Origin: Macropodus opercularis
Lineage: Eukaryota; Chordata; Actinopteri; Anabantiformes; Osphronemidae
Direction of reading: 5' to 3'
DNA: 64,000 bases
Assembly: GCA_030770545.1 (NCBI GenBank)
Contig: CM061099.1
Coordinates: 15,507,001-15,571,000, forward strand
Shown: positions 48,001 to 59,627 of the stretch, in pieces
Layout of the letters: the number at the start of each line of letters is the position of its first letter
Numbering within the stretch: position 1 is the first letter of the stretch
Notes under the pieces: generated by a model
What the model was told of the DNA's origin: nothing
What the model saw: only the letters and a program-made list of their open reading frames with translations
Database searches by the model: none
Program-made: the position numbers and the translations under genes

Positions 48001-51000
48001 ATAGATATGAGGTCGTCTGGCTCAGCTTGAGTTCCTAAGTGGAAATTGCATATGTTCCAAATATTCATCCACTCTAGACTTTGCGTTTGCTCACAGACCT
48101 TGGCAGGAGGAGGCTGTCTTCGGCGAGGAACGAGAGCATCAGACACAGCTTGTTTAGGAAAGACGGCGATTCTGTGAGCGGACCCACCTTCACTGTGAAA
48201 CCTACTTTCACCCTTCTCTGCTTCATCCACGTGTAGATGGCTTTCGATTTGAATGCATGGATGCAGCTTTTGTTACGTTAGTACTGCCGCTGCCGGTGTC
48301 TTTTGCAAACATGATTTTTTTCCCACTGACCTATAATATGTGCAATTATTACATTTTAATATCTATATTTCTACCTATCTGGGTATGATGCCAACGACTC
48401 AGTCGAGATGTGATTGTTGTCCAAGTTACCATGGACAAATGAACAGAATCTAACAAAACAGTGTGCTACAGTTACTGTCAACACTCTTTACTGCGGGGAA
48501 TAGATTCATGACCTCCAGAGGCAGCTCGTGCATCATGCTGCTTCATTCCCGTCACCCTATTTGGTCTGCAAGTGATTAGCATTTCATTCTGCAGGAATAA
48601 GAGGATGGGTATTCTTGGCCCCACTGAGACTGAATCCATGATCAAAGACAGCTGTGGGTGTTGCAGATTGTGTTGTGGCCACAGAAGATGCCCGCGCGGT
48701 GGCTGTCAGCCTAAATAGTCATTTTGACGAGACCGACAGAGTGAAATGAAAGATCCACACGGCAGCACTGAGGTGAGGAAATGGTTATGAGAATTAACGA
48801 GCGAGCTGCAAAGCTCAAAACCGTTCATCAGCGGCTGAAAGGGGCCTTTTGTCTTTTCAAAATAAACTGGGAGAACGTGTTTTCATTTGCTTGTTCGTTT
48901 TGCAAACGCTGATTTGAAGGTAATAAATCTGCAGGATCTGTCGGCTGTTTGGTTTAGTAGCAGGCATCGGCCGGTTGCCAGCCAGCTGGAACAGTTGGGC
49001 AGCAGCAGCCGAAGCAGAACGCAGCACATGTGGCCGTATTATGTTGGCAGCTGTGCACAGCTAACTCATCATCACCTGTAAGAACGTCAGTACGTAAGCA
49101 GCTCTGCTTATTGATTAACAAATGGCAGCTAATATAGCCGTAATAGTTTACAGCTTAGTTTGAGAGTAAAAAAAAGGCGTTTTCATGGCACATTTGGGGC
49201 ATTTGAGACAGCCGAACTTTGATTTTCCTTCTTGTCTGTGTGACACTAGCAGAGCAGACAGGTGAGCGATGTGCCTTTGGTAAGCTATTCTGTTTGAGGA
49301 CTGATCTCCACTTCAAAACCCCAGCGTGAGGACGGCGTTCGCCGCTTTCTTTCTTCCTCTTCTTTTTGCTGGCAGTGAGGGCCTTTGGCAGTGCAGGATA
49401 AAAACCAAAGATGTTCAAGAGAATCTCTTCAAAGGCTCATCCACTGGGCGAAGACCTCATCAGTTCGGTTTTCTTCTCTTAAACCACTGCCCCTTCCCTG
49501 GAGCTCGGGTTGTTTATGAATAGAGCCAACAGAGATTTCTCATCCCTTCCTTGCAGCTAGTTGCATAAGGTGCTTGTGATATCTTGCGAGTGGGAGATAT
49601 TTTCATTTAACACTTTAAGGAAATAGCCTGTTGTTTGTGGCAGTTTTTCCACACTCCGAGTCCTCACATCCTCCCTGAGGTGCGTCATGCACAGTGTGGG
49701 CTCACTTTTTTGACCCTCATTTTCCACATCAGCAAGACAGAAGCTGCCAGCTTGCTTCCATGCCCTAGTCTGCCTCCTGCCCGCTGATTAAAACTCAAAT
49801 ATTAAAGTAGTCTGTTGTGAGCTCGCCCTAATTGATTCTTTCCGCCGGGTGCACACAAAATGGGCTGACAGCAGGCGATACCAGGCTTTGTCAACACTGG
49901 GCACGCTGCCCGACGTTTAGGACGCCACCCCAATAAAGCTCCCCGCGAGTACGCCAACCTGCGGCACCGCACGCAGAGTGGCCGCTCGGCGCTCCGTCCA
50001 AGCTCCTATAGTAACAACACAGAGGCAGCTCATTCGGTTTGGAAGTCGGTTCTCTTATTTTGTAAGGAAGTGGTGTGAAATAGCTCCTCTGCACCACTTG
50101 CGTAACCACTCAGCTAGTGTCAACTTGGGCAGTGGAGCTGAAAAGGAGGCTTCATCTGAATTCCACCGAAGCCGCTCGTCTCCCTTCCAGACCTACAGCT
50201 CTGCCCCCGTTAAGATAATTGCTTTAATAGCGTTTAATTGCATCCGTGTTTAACAAGGAGCTTACTAAACACAGCATACCACGTACAGTACGTCACCGCT
50301 CCGCGTGTGAACGACGCAAGACAGCCGGCGAAGCCTCTGCTCCTAGTGTTTTACACTATAATTAATTGAATCTTTGCAGCAATAAAAGTGTGTCCCTGTA
50401 TCCTGAGATCACGACAGCAGATGTCTGTCCTTCTGTTTGATTAGCTCATAAATTTACAGGCCATTTAATGTGCTGGAAATGGCTTCGCTCGCCCTTTTTT
50501 AATGCTTTTCTAACTCACATGTAGGAGAGTGAGACAGACAATATATACAATATTCATCAACCACTAACATTCATTCACATTGCGTTTCTCATGAATCTGA
50601 TTGACCTTTTCGCTCAGTGATCCACAGTAAAAGGTTACAAGTGCCTATTACCCCCCCCCCCCCCCCCCCTCGAAAAAACACGTTCCGTCCCAGCTGATAG
50701 AAAGGTGTAACAGCAACGCTCAAAGACCAGCAGGGTTAAGGTCAAAGAGAAAGCCGATGGTGCGGTAATTATCCCGTTAGTCAAGTGGGGCCGCGCTCCC
50801 TGCTCTGACACGGCACTAATTGCGGCACAAGGGTGATGCACTTGGTCGAGGTGTTGCTAATTCATGTTCAGTGGAAGATGGAGAGGAGCTGACAGAGACG
50901 GCAGGTTGCGACGGGATGTGCGTGCAGGGGAGAGCATTTTGAACAGGGCGTAATCGAAGCGTGCACCTTTTTCTACCTGTCAGAAGTGCAGCACATTCAG

Positions 51001-54000
51001 AATTCTTTCACGTGTGACCAATGGCGGCGCGTCTAGGAAAGGCCTCGCAGTTGCTTCGGTAGTAAGAGGCTGCAGAAAAGTAATCACGATGCTCTCTCCC
51101 CTGAGTACAGAGCAGAGGGTTTCATTTCTACCTCCATTCTGCTAGCTCCCCGTTGTACATCCCAGAGGGGGAGCAGAGACTGAGTAGGGTGAGTGATCAC
51201 AACCACAAGGGGGGTGACAGCTGGCGGCCTGTCTGAAAGGAGCCTAATGGAGGCCTAATAAGCGAGAGTTAAGGCCCAGAGGCCGCTGCTGTGACCTTGA
51301 CATGAGCAAGATTTAGGAAGGTGCAGGGAGGGATGGAAAGGTGAGGCACCATCAGAGTTCCTGGTTAAAATATCGCTTTCGCTCCTTTTTTTTGTCCTTG
51401 AGTCTGTTTATTTGAGCTTGACCTGACTGTGTTGTCCATTTAGTGAGAGACCGGATAAAGCAAATAGGTTTAGCTTCCTCTCGCATGTTTATGTGACTCA
51501 CAAATGCTTGGTTTTCTGTTGCATTGTTGTAATTACAGGCCACTATATTTTATTCTTAGAATTAGATTTCAAAACATTTATTTCCAGTTTGTTTGTAACT
51601 TAAGTAAATACACTGGCAGCTGAACATGTTCGTTTCAACAAGACTATTTACCTACATTTAGTATTCATACAGCTTGTCTTTCTGTATTTCCTATGTGTGT
51701 CAGCATATATACAGTATATACACTATGTGTGTGTGTGTGTATGTGTTTGTCTGTGTGATCAGATACAGATCAGAGAGGCCAGTCCTGCAGGGACAGCCAA
51801 TAAGTATCATCCACAGTAACAGGAGCGCCACTACCGCCTGATCAATCTGAGCTCTCATTAAAAGGCTGCCAAGCTCTTTGCAATCTGATACAATATCAAT
51901 ACTGTAGCACCAAAGAGAGACCTCCAGAGCTGTTAGGCAAGCCGCTGGCAACTCAACTGTCATTACCGGACGGGCAACGCGCCAAGGGCCCCCTTCATGG
52001 GCCACTTAGGCTCCCCCCACGGTCCCAAGCACAGGTCAGAACAGACAGATGGGCTGTCTGGGCATCTGTCCCAGGGACAACTCAGAGGGAGACGGATGCT
52101 GACTTGTAGAGGAGGAGACACCCTGTGATGATGTGGGCTGTGTGCAGCCACATGCTGCTGCGGTTTCACCTGAGGCTTATTTGTTTGGGCTGTTCGTACC
52201 CATGGACCCATGGAACAAAATACAAAAAGTTTAGTAACATGGTCTCCTTAAATTCAGAAACTTTCTAGTGGCTTTGGCCCAAAGCCCAAGGTTCCTGCTG
52301 GGAAAACCACGAGCGCTGAATAATGCTCGGCGGTGATTTCTGAGAAGAGCAAACAGGCGAATACAAGTGGCCGTAAATAAAAAGTCTCTGCAATTCATAT
52401 CATTGTGTGCAGGTCTCCCCTCTGTGCTCTAGTCTTAACCCCCTGTGTGGTTCTGATAGGGGAGGGAGGGATCGGTTTGTGCGTCCCTAAACCCCCAGTA
52501 ATCCATTGACAAAAGGCCCCGGAGAAAGATAGCTAGAGAAGCTGGAGAGTTGAGACAGAGAATGGGAGGAGTGAAGAAAGTAAAGAAGTAGTTGTTGCCT
52601 CTCCAACCCCCAAGGGTGCGCTTAACACCGGATAAAACGGTCCTCGCTGTGCCTACAGACCCCTACCACGCCGTGATAAAACCTCCCCCTGCTGCGTTGG
52701 GCCTCTTTGAGTGGTCAGGAGCCTTTGTTTCTCAGTCGAGTAACAGAATTCTGAGTCTGGAGCCATCACTTCTGCAGCAGCTGAACTATAACTTACAGCC
52801 ACTGGAATTGATTGATCTGGGGCTGGCTGTAATTTATTTAGGCAGCAGTTGTTTACTGAAAGTTGAAACCAATATTGCCTGTTCTCATCATTAAGTCAGG
52901 GCCATTACAGTCCCCGCTGCAGGTGCTAATTTGATGATGGGAGAGAAATGGCTTGTAATTAAAACACAATAAATGACTGCTTCAAATCTACAAGTCCTGT
53001 GGCTCATGATTTCATTTCACCACGAACACAAGTATCATCCGCAAAGTAATTTTCTCATGCAAACCTCTTAAGGGTCGTACACGTATTAGTTGGTCGTATT
53101 TTGAGTTATGCTTGATTTCTCAAAGGTGCAGCGTTTTACGCAATGTCATGAAGAAGTGGTTTGGTTTCGCAGAGGTCTTAGTGAGGTAGTTAGGTCGGTG
53201 GAACAATGGACCCCAGCTGATTTGTCTGTAATCCATTTAGCTGGGATGTGACACACCGCAGGGGGGCTTTGCCTCTGGTCAATAAGTGCCAATAAGAAAC
53301 AGCGATCACTCAGTGGGCTGCCCTGTCCACCAGCTTGCTCGCTTGTTTCAGTTGTCAACCCCTGTCTCAAAGGAGCTGGCGATTGCGCCGCTCTTTCGGA
53401 CAAACCGCAAATGCTTTCCCATACAAACCTCAAAAGAACAGGAAAAGGCGAGGACGCTCGGAGACTGCAAAGCAGGCAGATTTCCCGCCGACGTCTGAAT
53501 AAACCCATCTGAAGTGAAAACAGCTACGTATTTGCAAAACGCCAGTGACAGTTGCTCATTCTCTCAATCTTAAACCCCTGGAGGTGGGGCAGCGGGGGGG
53601 TTGAACTGCAGTCAGGGACAATCAGGGCTCTGTTTGTGTTTTCTCTAACACCTCTGTGTTCTCTTTGGGCTCCTTTGGAGCGTACCGTACGGATGCTGAG
53701 GAGGAGGGGTAGGTGCTGTGACCCTGAAGTGGACCCTGAGAGGAGCCGGGCAAAAAAAAAACCCGTGGACCATCACGCTGGGTGGCTAACCCCACATGCC
53801 GCACGGTTGCTCCTGGAGACAGGAGGCAAAGACGAGGTGTCGCGCAAATGAAAAGAAAAGTTCGCGTCTTAGCGGATAATAAAAGAAATGATCAGGTTAA
53901 TTAATCATGTTATTCTTTATCATTAATACTGAATAATAATTATTAAGTAACACTCTTAACTGCAGGTTTTACCGTTGTTATTTGTACTAAGGCTGCAACT

Positions 54001-55590
54001 CGTTCTATCTTCACTGACTTAACATGTTACACCTGGAGGAGACAAAAAGTCAGACAGTAGCTGTCGGATATCACTCGAATGCTGCTGGAGACCAACTATT
54101 TGAAAACAATAAATCTATATCATGCTGTTCATTTTTTTTCCAGATTCGGGCATAATTAGTCAAACAATCTTCCTGTTTGAGAGGTTTGAAGTCTGATACG
54201 CACGGTGTGGGTGCTTCCGTGTGCCTGTCTGTGTGTACATTTATAGTCAACAGAGCAGACCCAGGGAGTCTGTCACAGCTCTTTGTTCTCCAGTGAGAAC
54301 ACATCATGGCTGGGCCTTTTGTCTGAACTGACACAATCATACCATTTCTTTTCTTTTTCTACCTCTCTCTCTCTCTCTTTCTCTACCAAACTATTCACCC
54401 AGCATCCCATCACTCTTTGAAATGTTGAAATAATTTAAAAGATAATAGAGGCTTTGGATTGCATTTGTTGCACAGATGCCGATTTTTTTTTGTGCGTGGA
54501 CCAAGCTCTAACTTACAAAATACAGTCGCTGCGAGGAGATGACTTCCGAAGACACGTTTCTCACTGTGCATTAAGAACTGATCTGTTTCTTAACCCTTCT
54601 CCATGTATCATCCTTACATATGAACAGGGACGAGTACCAGCATACAGACTTGCGTGTTGAAATCAGGCGAGGTGCTGGCTACGTCGGTCGGCTGTGTGCG
54701 CGGACACATTAATGGTCGAATTACTTTAGAACGCGCAAAGATGAAACAGTTTGGGTTTCACGGTCCACAAGCCGCTGTCCCTCCAGTAGGACCACATCGT
54801 ATTTCACCGACGCATACATGAAGCAGCACATCCCAGCCATCACAGGAGGCTGCATTAAAAGTCTGTGTAAATGCTGTGCACACGCTTCTGGCCACGATAC
54901 ATAAGGACACAGATTTTATATCGTTTATCTCACGACACCGTGGCGGACGTGTATAGAGTGTGCTTGATGGAGTTGAGGCTGAGGTCTGTGTCACACTCCC
55001 CTTTTTTGTGAACCTGGCTGAATTATAATTAGATTATCATTTTATTTCAATTCCATTGAACCTTTAGTACATTTGAGTATATTTGGTGCATTGAGAACAG
55101 TTACTTTGGTGGAAATCTATTCTTTCACCCCTATTTCTCAGGCCAAAAGCTCACTGCAGCGTTAATAATGTGTTAAGTAGTAAAATTACAAGTATACATA
55201 TTTCACTGTTGCCGAGCACATCCTGCACCGCGTCGAAGGTGATGGAAGAATATGACGTATTAACAAGAAAAGAAGCGTGAGGCAGTTCGGTGGGGAAGGC
55301 ACAAAGACATGTTTTACACTTGAGTCTTCTTATCACAGCGGAAATCTCATTTCTTTCACTTTAATGTCTAAGCATTGCTCTTTTGTATCTGTGTATTCAA
55401 ACAGAAAATTGCCGTGCAGGTTCCGACTGTCATTTTCAAATGCCTGCAGAGAGCCGTGCTTATCGGAACCTGGGGGAAATCTAAATTAAATCTTCCCGGT
55501 GAATGGGATCAGCCCTCCACATTATCTCTTGTCATTCCCAACTATTAAAGTTCTTTATTAGGAAGTAAATGCACATTTGTCAAAAGAACG
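45091..55590. other. Intergenic; no gene recognised
   Basis: Unique sequence with a C19 run at 50651-50669, a short GT run at about 51726-51740 beside a TATATACAGTATATA near-palindrome, and CT/GA-rich patches. No RNA genes, no coding homology. Confidence 0.55.
50651..50669. repeat. Poly-C run (19)
   Basis: Uninterrupted C homopolymer. Confidence 0.9.
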
Positions 55591-55870
55591 CGGAGGTACT
55601 ATTTTAACCCAAAGATCAGTTGGAGAGTTATTGGATATGATTTGAAGGTTATCGGCTGAGGACCAGAGAGTTTTGATGGACTATGCTGACCCGTTAAAGG
55701 GATCCATAGATTTGGTATCAAGGCTTGGCTGTCATGATGTCACCAATGGCAGCCTTTCCTCAGCCTTGCATGTTGGTTTAGTAAAATTACCCCAAAGCTT
55801 GCACTATATTGCATCATTTTGTAATACACTGCCATTTAGGTATGACATTGAAAAGTAATGACTGTGCCGC
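55591..55870. promoter_or_regulatory. Candidate conserved noncoding element upstream of SULF2
   Basis: Repeat-free, CpG-poor sequence of even composition without coding potential, about 4 kb upstream of the SULF2 start. Appearance resembles vertebrate conserved noncoding elements; conservation was not tested. Confidence 0.2.
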
Positions 55871-58800
55871 GTTGTTTTTCCAGATTTTTCGGTAGAGACT
55901 TGCAGGGAATGATAGATGGAGAGCTGCAACAAAAATGGCTTCTTATTATCATGAAAAAAGCATTCCATACTGTATTGAGGATTTCAGACCCCTCCTTTTA
56001 CAGACACACACACACACACACTTATAAACGCCTCTGAGAGAAAGTTACTCTCACATAGATGCATGCCGTTGCAGAATTTGCATCTGAATGCCAACTTTTG
56101 TTGGTAAATTCAAGGGTCCTCTGAGATTTTGCACGTTTCTGTTTAGAGCGAGCCAGGCCACTGGGAACAAAGTCACACATTAGCAAAGCCCTGCCAAGCT
56201 CAATTATGAGCAAAAAAGGATGGGCTCGATAGTGCTGCAGTGGCCCGTGTTCAGATGTGGATGTGTCTATTTAAACCTCTCTGGCCACTTCCTTTACGCC
56301 TTCCAGAGCCGCAAAAACAGCGGATGGCCAAGTGTCAAACGCCACAGAAGAGATTAAGAAGTTCTGTGCTCCCGGATTCAGGGTTGTTTTGTTTTCTGTG
56401 TTGTGTTGTTTCATAAGGACAAACCTTGGACTGCGAAAGTAGTTTTCGTGTCTGTGTAAAACCAAGTGCTTGAGCTGTGCTCACTCAGCTCTGAACGCCT
56501 GAATCTCTCTATGTCTCAGAACATTCGTCACTGAATGCAAGAGTCTGGCTTTAAAGCTTGTGGGCTTTTGCCTTCATATTTCATACGCATTATGAGACAC
56601 TGCTGATTAAATTTCGAGTGTACGCCGTGACTCGTCCCCCTTCAATATGTAATAAATGTCTATTTTTTCCCATCGCTTTCCTCATTTTCTGTGTTCTCAG
56701 GGGGCTCTAGATTGAATGAATCAGACTTTATGCCTGTTTCAGAGCCCAAGGTGTTTTATTTATAGAGAAAAAAAGTACATTAATGCCTCAGCAGAGCCTT
56801 TGGAAGATTTATCAAGCACTCTCTCCACTTTCTCACAGCCTCACCTAAACCGTGATCCTTGAAGCACAGATGCGTGTGGTTGGCCACGGTAACATATCGG
56901 TCTGTTGATCTGGTGTGTGTTTTCATCTTTCCACTCTTGCCACTGTCTTACATGCCCATGCTGTGACATGGCCAACTCTGTTGTCACTGCATTTATAATT
57001 CAGCCCTATCAATAAAATATGGACGACATTAAGTTTTTATCGGGTGATGCAGTGCTGCTGTCTCTTAGAGCATCTTTACAAGTGAATGGGCAAAACTTTC
57101 TCCCTGTGTTCTGACTTCCAGGCATCACTTGGCATTAGTATAACCTTAGATGATCCTTGTTCTTCAGACATGCTTTTAGAAGCTTATTTCCTATGATCTC
57201 ATATTCCGCCAGCTTATTCCCTGGCCCTTTCTCTCTTCGCTGCCAGGCTTTAATGAGTTTTGCTGAGAGTTATATTTACTCATGTTGTCTTGTGCTTCTG
57301 TCTAAATGGCAAAAAAAAAAAAAAAAAAAAACTCTTTCATTCCATCTTGTTGGGCTGAATCAGCAATTGTTGTTTCGCAGTTCACTTAGTGCAAAGAGCT
57401 GATGTGGGCAGAGCTCTGTCAGGAGAAAAAGCCCTAAATCATCCCGGTTTACAGAAACAACATGGCTCGCCTCGCAGCATGAATGTGTACACACCCTGGT
57501 TATGTTGCGAGAATAGAATACGTTTGTTCTAATAATCACCCCCAAATTGATGTTGAACACACCCTGAAGCTTAATTTTTGTCAGCTTCACAAAAATCATT
57601 CCAGTTTTAACTGGTCCTTCTTTGCGATTTGATGTAGCGGCAGCCACCTGGAGAGGTAAACAATACGCGAGGAAGGGAGAAAAATGGACTGAAAGGACCG
57701 TGTGTCCGTTAGAGCTGATAAAAGCATCAAAATCCAATTAGTCTTCAGCATCAAGGAGAGGTGGGCCTGCCACATGGGAGTTATGTTATGGAAACATCCA
57801 CCCCCATAGCATGTCAATAACACAACACTTACATACTTGGCTATTGATAGATCTGTGTGTACAGCCGTGCAGGATGTTTTCTTGTAAATCGAGACTATAT
57901 TTACTCCTCGTCCTTGACAGGTTTTGCCCACATCAGGTTTCTGAAAAGATAAACAACTGTCAAAGGGATGTTTTGTGCCTTCCCCACCACAAACCCAATT
58001 TAAACGAGGAACCAGTGGCGGAGAAGCGGCTTAATTGGAGCAGCCTGAATCTCCTTCATTCACTGTAGATGTCCTGGAATCCACTATGGTGGTGGGATCA
58101 TCGCTGCTGAATGCAGCTGGGTTGTTTCTGGGTTTGTTTGTTTTGTTTTTTTTTCTTCCTGTGGATTTTCTTGTTGCTGGTGTGTTGCTTTTTTCATCCT
58201 ATGCCAGAAATGCAAGAGGGATGCAGGAAAAGAAAAAGTGCACGAGGAAGAAGCAAGGACAGTTTCAAGCAGCGCAGAGCTCAGGGTCAGAGCTCATGTA
58301 TTCCTTCAGGGAGGAACGATGTGCTCTGGGAGTAGGAAGTCAGAGCAAACACAGCTGTGGTTGTACTTCTTTTTCTTTCAAATAACTTTGACTAACTAGG
58401 TTTAAGGTAAAGCTCAGGGTGAGACGTGGCTATGTGTGCGCACGTTTGTGTGCGTGTGTGGCCGTATGTGTAGATGTACGAGAACATACTGCAAAGCTTC
58501 TCTGTAATAATCTCTTCCCTTAAATGTTCATTACTCTTTTGCTTTTGGCTGCTAGTGTGTTTGTTCACTTCTTCTTCGCGTTGCAGGTGTGATGCTGTTA
58601 TTGTCTTCATCTTCTGGTCACATGCTCCCTGTAGACCCACACACACACTTACACACCCAAAAGACCCCACCGGAACATCGCACGAAACACACTGCGATGC
58701 TGGTGCTTGTAAACTGTGTTCATGATTTCAGGCACGATTCATTAATAAAATAAATTAATTTAAGTATTTAAAGACTGGGGTGGTGCAAGTTTGGCTAAAT

Positions 58801-59250
58801 TAGAAACAGTTGCTTGTATTTGTAGACTGTAAAGTTCCTGCTTCTGGTGCTGTGCGTTTGCAGGAGCTGGACTGATAATGAGGAAGAATTATGCAAGAGG
58901 TAATAGGGTTGTAGTGTAATTGTGACAAACTGCATGTACGTGTATTTTAACACGAGTCTGATTATGTTAAATTCACACCACAAGTGGGAAAATTGTCATT
59001 TTCTATACATCTAGAGGCAGTTGCACTTTCACTGACCTGAATAATAATTCTAAAGTTGTTCATTTAAAATCATATTCTAATATTTTCTGGCCCTGTTGAC
59101 AGAAGAACATGAGTCGTCTTCTGTCTGTCTCTCTACCCATTGATCCCTGTCTTCATTTTCCTTCTCTCATCCTTTCTTCTTGTGTCTTTCTCCTTCACCC
59201 TCCTCCTAACCTACCTCTCCACAGCCTTCAACTCTACCCTAACCCTCTCA
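55871..59250. other. Intergenic; no gene recognised
   Basis: Unique sequence with a CA run at about 55984-56001 and an A21 run at 57311-57331. An upstream noncoding SULF2 exon could lie here or further left but cannot be placed. Confidence 0.5.
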
Positions 59251-59420
59251 GGGGGAAGTGAGGCCTGATCTGGCCCTAGGCCCAGGCCCATTAGCCCCAA
59301 CCTGGCAGCCATGTGTTCATCACCAGAGATCATTACACACAGCCAATGACACCACTCTAATGCATCATTAATGATTGATTAACGAGCTGAGCTCAGCTCA
59401 AACGGGTGCATTTGTATGGA
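59251..59420. promoter_or_regulatory. Palindrome-bearing element just upstream of SULF2
   Basis: Unique sequence with CCCTAGGCCCAGGCCC, then TAATGC, the perfect palindrome ATCATTAATGAT (59364-59375) with paired homeodomain cores, TGATTAACG, and the 16-bp perfect palindrome GAGCTGAGCTCAGCTC (59384-59399). It sits about 160 bp upstream of the predicted splice acceptor of the first coding exon. It could be a promoter or intronic enhancer of SULF2. Confidence 0.35.
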
Positions 59421-59557
59421 AGAGTAGCCTGTAATGGCTGTGCAAGGCTTGCAGCTGGCTTGCATCTTTTTTTCACCATGTTTTTTGTGTGTCCGTGTGT
59501 TTGTGCATGTGTGTGCATTTCTTTTGTCCTCACCGGTCTCTCTCTGCGTTCTGCCAG

Positions 59558-59627
59558 GTTGACCAAGCAAGCTGCAGACTCCACTGTGTGAAACCTCGGA
59601 CAGAGGAGTTGACTGGCGGACTGCAAA
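59558..59627 (+). other. sulf2: SULF2 5' UTR segment of the first coding exon
   Basis: TCTCTCTGCGTTCTGCCAG at 59539-59557 is a good polypyrimidine tract and AG acceptor, so the first coding exon probably begins at 59558 with 70 bases of leader. This implies an upstream noncoding exon, as in mammalian SULF2. If instead transcription starts nearby, the leader would extend further left. Confidence 0.55.

Noticed and set aside
57311..57331. A21 run as the tail of a processed pseudogene
   Set aside because: The sequence before it has no similarity to a coding message and no target-site duplication is evident.
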